NCBI RefSeq assembly: GCF_030623445.1
Contig: NZ_CP130613.1
Span: forward strand, 2,418,001 to 2,482,000
Length of the DNA stretch: 64,000 nucleotides
Direction: 5' to 3'
From: Pseudogemmatithrix spongiicola
Lineage (GTDB): Bacteria; Gemmatimonadota; Gemmatimonadetes; Gemmatimonadales; Gemmatimonadaceae
A program made the position numbers and the translations under genes. Below the pieces are notes generated by a model. That model was not told the origin of the DNA. It searched no databases and saw nothing but the letters and a program-made list of their open reading frames with translations. Positions 62,716 through 64,000 of the stretch are shown one piece after another (the stretch's first letter is position 1; every line of letters starts with the position of its first letter).

Positions 62716-64000
62716 ATGGCATCTCGGGTAGACCGCCCCGTTGTGCTCGTCGTACTCGACGGCTGGGGCTACCGCGAGTCAACCGTCGGCAACGCAGTCG
62801 CGCAGGCGCGCACCCCCACCTGGGACCGCCTGTGGGCGCGCGCGCCGCGGACGCTGCTGGACGCCAGCGGGCTCGCCGTGGGATTGCCCGAGGGCCAGAT
62901 GGGCAACTCTGAAGTCGGGCATCTCAACCTCGGCGCCGGCCGCGTGGTGATGCAGGACCTCGTGCGCATCGGCGAGTCCATCCGGAGCGGTGCGTTCTAC
63001 CAGATCGACGCCTTCCGCCACGCCTGCGCGCAGGTGCGCGCCTCCGGCGGGACGCTGCACCTGCTCGGCCTGGTCGGCGATGGCGGCGTGCACGGACACG
63101 ACGACCATCTGCTCGCACTCGTCGAGCTCGCGACGCGCGAGCGCGTGCCGCGCGTCGCGCTGCACCTCCTGCTCGACGGCCGCGACACCCTCCCGCAGAG
63201 CGCGCTGGGCTACGTGCGCAGCCTGTTGGCGAAGACGGCCGGGCGCGCCGTGGTCGCCAGCATCGGCGGGCGATACTTCGGCATGGACCGCGACCAGCGC
63301 TGGCCGCGCACGCAGAAGTGCTACGATGCGGCCGTCCGCGGCGTGGGCCCCAGCACGCAGGACCCCATCGCGTTCATCACCGGCAACTACGAGCGCGGGG
63401 TCACCGATGAGTTTATGGAACCGGCCGTTGTCCATGACAACGGCCGGCCCGTGGCGGCTATGCGCGACGGCGATGCGGTGATCACGTGGAACTTCCGCTC
63501 CGACCGCATGCGGCAGATCGTGCGCGCCATGGCGCTCAAGGAGTTCGACGGCTTCGACGTCGACGACCGCCCGCGCCTGCACGTCGCGACGATGACGCAA
63601 TACGACCAGACCTTCGGCCTGCCGGTGGCCTTCGAGCCGTTCTCGATGGCGAAGATCGTCGCCGAGGTGCTCGAGGACGTGGGCATGGGCACCCTGCGCA
63701 CGGCGGAAACCGAGAAGTATCCGCACGTGACCTACTTCTTCAACGGCGGCAACGAAGTCCCGTACGCCGGCGAGGAGCGCATCCTGGTCCCCAGCCAGAA
63801 GGTCGCGACCTACGACCTGATGCCGGAAATGAGCGCGCCGGGTATCACCGACGTGCTGTGCAAGGCCATCGAGACAAAGTCGCATGAGTTCACGCTGTGC
63901 AACTACGCCAACGGCGACATGGTGGGCCACAGCGGCAACTTCGCGGCGACGGTGCGCGCCTGCGAGGTCGTCGACGAGCAGCTGGCGCGCATCGTGGCCT
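62716..64000 (+). CDS. gpmI: 2,3-bisphosphoglycerate-independent phosphoglycerate mutase, N-terminal part
   Basis: Starts at the ATG at 62716 and stays open to the window edge, 428 codons; the usual length is near 510-540, so about 100 residues are outside. VVLVVLDGWGYRES carries the metal Asp15; the catalytic Ser65 is in GQMGNSEVGHLNLGAGRVV. Further: DGGVHGHDDHLLAL, HLLLDGRDTLP, VASIGGRYFGMDRDQRW, NFRSDRMRQI, EKYPHVTYFFNGG. It interconverts 3- and 2-phosphoglycerate in glycolysis with Mn. Divergent from the SH3 gene. Confidence 0.97.
   Translation, partial: MASRVDRPVVLVVLDGWGYRESTVGNAVAQARTPTWDRLWARAPRTLLDASGLAVGLPEGQMGNSEVGHLNLGAGRVVMQDLVRIGESIRSGAFYQIDAFRHACAQVRASGGTLHLLGLVGDGGVHGHDDHLLALVELATRERVPRVALHLLLDGRDTLPQSALGYVRSLLAKTAGRAVVASIGGRYFGMDRDQRWPRTQKCYDAAVRGVGPSTQDPIAFITGNYERGVTDEFMEPAVVHDNGRPVAAMRDGDAVITWNFRSDRMRQIVRAMALKEFDGFDVDDRPRLHVATMTQYDQTFGLPVAFEPFSMAKIVAEVLEDVGMGTLRTAETEKYPHVTYFFNGGNEVPYAGEERILVPSQKVATYDLMPEMSAPGITDVLCKAIETKSHEFTLCNYANGDMVGHSGNFAATVRACEVVDEQLARIVA

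Overview
This 64 kb window is a dense, high-G+C bacterial chromosome segment carrying 63 protein-coding genes, with a partial gene at each edge. I see no tRNA, rRNA, CRISPR array, transposase, integrase or phage gene. The mix fits a free-living diderm of the Gemmatimonadota: many signal-peptide proteins ending in Ala-x-Ala-Gln, an orphan FtsX-type permease, PPC and LVIVD-repeat secreted proteins, late menaquinone genes and a minor-pilin set. That assignment is an inference from style and content, not from a marker gene. GTG starts and 4-base stop/start overlaps are common, so many neighbours are probably co-translated.

Layout. 1-9.6 kb: an S9 peptidase fragment, secreted proteins, a divinyl-chlorophyllide reductase-like oxidoreductase, an ATP-grasp enzyme, a ClpP with an altered triad, an amidohydrolase, DinB, RidA, VOC and SIMPL proteins. 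9.6-20.5 kb: argG, a selenium-binding-protein-like lipoprotein, an APC permease, DUF808 and YbjQ proteins, a DUF305/LVIVD pair, a PPC protein, a pilin-like protein and a ZIP transporter. 20.6-30.7 kb: an orphan permease, a 1055-residue fusion of a UbiB-type kinase with a beta-lactamase-like serine hydrolase, an iron-sulfur photolyase and a D-threonine-aldolase-like enzyme. 30.8-40.2 kb: feoA-feoB plus a tiny Cys protein behind a Fur-like palindrome, then a trans-sulfuration enzyme, M48 protease, purD, mutM, a short UvrC-like nuclease and an AraC regulator.

40.2-51.7 kb: a receiver protein overlapping a PPC-repeat protein; a minus-strand operon ubiE-ubiD-ubiA-ubiX-phosphoesterase (late menaquinone steps, perhaps the futalosine branch); a divergent ECF sigma/anti-sigma/bactofilin-like operon; and an mrp-nitrilase-GNAT operon. 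51.9-56 kb: four prepilin-like genes in the order FimT-PilV-PilW-PilX, the last much enlarged. 56-64 kb: guaB-permease-nrnA, a small coiled protein, an M15-type peptidase with a dockerin-like insert, an SH3-repeat protein and the start of gpmI.

The most interesting items are the kinase-serine hydrolase fusion, the ClpP with Asn in place of the catalytic Asp, the BciA-like reductase outside any photosynthesis cluster, the oversized PilX-type protein, and a dispersed G/A-rich element present twice, once as a long potential hairpin between the sigma and anti-sigma genes. No intergenic stretch exceeds 300 bases; the longest are 47114-47363, 51715-51949 and 59935-60137.
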